A stretch of 5,512 bases of DNA from Paracoccaceae bacterium (GTDB lineage Bacteria; Pseudomonadota; Alphaproteobacteria; Rhodobacterales; Rhodobacteraceae): NCBI GenBank assembly GCA_003535335.1, contig DOHJ01000223.1, forward strand, positions 4,574-10,085, read 5' to 3'. The notes beneath the pieces are model-generated. The model did no database searches, was not told the origin of the DNA, and saw nothing but the letters and a program-made list of their open reading frames with translations. Both the position numbers and the translations under genes were made by a program. Of the stretch, positions 5,142 to 5,512 are shown piece by piece (the stretch's first letter is position 1; each line of letters opens with the position of its first letter).

Positions 5142-5512
5142 TGCCAACGCTGGCGCAATGCCGCAATTATATGTTTTGGCAAAACCCCGAAACAGCGCAT
5201 GTAGCGAACAAATAAACGACCCGGATTTGACAGCAAGCGCCACGCCCATTCCATTGCAATTGCCCGTACCCAACGTGGTGCGCGCTTTTGCTCTCCGGCC
5301 AGAAAATCCAGTCCAGCACCGATCGAGACAAATCCGACTTTTTCCGCGACCTTGCGACCTCGCGCAGCAAATAGTTCCTGTTTCGGTGCGCCAAGGGCAA
5401 TGAAACATAAGCCGACTTTATCTGCATTCAGAGTTTCGTAAATCCGGGTTACTGCATCGCCGTCAGGGTCAAACCCGAATGCTGGCGAAATTTGCGTGAT
5501 GATCTGCAAATC
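5138..5512 (-). CDS. WecB/TagA/CpsF-family glycosyltransferase (GT26), C-terminal half, partial
   Basis: The frame is open through the window edge and 124 residues are visible. Full-length members have about 240-260 residues, so roughly half the protein, including its start, lies beyond 5512; a TTG codon at 5507-5509 is an internal Leu, not the start. Family marks are FGFDPD, the signature GAPKQE (5375-5392), the SIGAGLDFLAG segment, KRAPRW, and the EWAWRLLSNPGRLFVRY C-terminal helix. Members transfer ManNAc, ManNAcA, glucose or similar residues from UDP-sugars to lipid-linked acceptors at the inner membrane face. The basic, aromatic C-terminal appendage is thought to dock on the membrane and complete the active site. 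It would take part in building the lipid-linked repeat unit. Its 3' end overlaps the SDR stop by 4 bases, tail to tail. The sugar cannot be predicted from this half. Confidence 0.92.
   Translation of the reverse strand, partial: DLQIITQISPAFGFDPDGDAVTRIYETLNADKVGLCFIALGAPKQELFAARGRKVAEKVGFVSIGAGLDFLAGEQKRAPRWVRAIAMEWAWRLLSNPGRLFVRYMRCFGVLPKHIIAALRQRWH

Noticed and set aside
5143..5154. Small hairpin GCCA-ACGC-TGGC just after the SDR stop, considered as a terminator
   Set aside because: The stem has only four pairs, no T-run follows on either strand, and it lies in the WecB-type coding sequence.
5106..5408. Open frames on both strands overlapping the WecB-type gene (100 codons minus, 81 codons plus)
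   Set aside because: They are out of frame with the GAPKQE-bearing protein, which is a strong family match, and show no domain of their own.
5507..5509. TTG as the start codon of the WecB-type glycosyltransferase
   Set aside because: The frame stays open to the window edge, and family members have about another 120 residues before this point, so this is an internal Leu codon.

Overview
The window is a compact stretch of a surface-polysaccharide (exopolysaccharide, capsule or O-antigen type) biosynthesis locus from a bacterium. It is most likely an alphaproteobacterium, and the style of the glycosyltransferase and WecB-family proteins suggests Rhodobacterales or a relative. That placement is inferred from protein character and a base composition of roughly half G+C, judged by eye; no rRNA or other taxonomic marker is present.

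Layout from left to right. Positions 1-200 (+) hold the last 65 codons of a GT4-like glycosyltransferase. It converges on a small hexapeptide-repeat acetyltransferase (192-680, -), and the two stop regions overlap by 9 bases. The only non-coding stretch, 681-828, separates the acetyltransferase from a divergent three-gene operon (829-5141, +). The operon encodes a membrane acyltransferase of the OafA type fused to a periplasmic SGNH domain, then an FAD-dependent GMC oxidoreductase, then an NADP(H)-type short-chain dehydrogenase. The two junctions overlap by 11 and 8 bases, each with a Shine-Dalgarno sequence inside the upstream gene. The operon converges, with a 4-base overlap, on the C-terminal half of a WecB/TagA/CpsF glycosyltransferase (5138 to the window edge, -), which is cut by the window.

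A working model, inferred from family membership: the GT4 and WecB-type enzymes add sugars to a lipid-linked repeat unit on the cytoplasmic face. The hexapeptide enzyme acetylates a sugar there using acetyl-CoA. The OafA-SGNH protein moves acyl groups across the membrane to acylate glycan in the periplasm. The GMC-SDR pair remodels a hydroxyl or carbonyl on a sugar or lipid-linked intermediate. The GMC-SDR pair is the most unusual part. GMC enzymes are rarely assigned to glycan assembly, this one has no visible signal peptide and carries a CX2CX4C cluster, and its coupling to a reductase suggests an oxidation-then-reduction (epimerisation-like) step. No mobile element, CRISPR array, tRNA or rRNA was seen.
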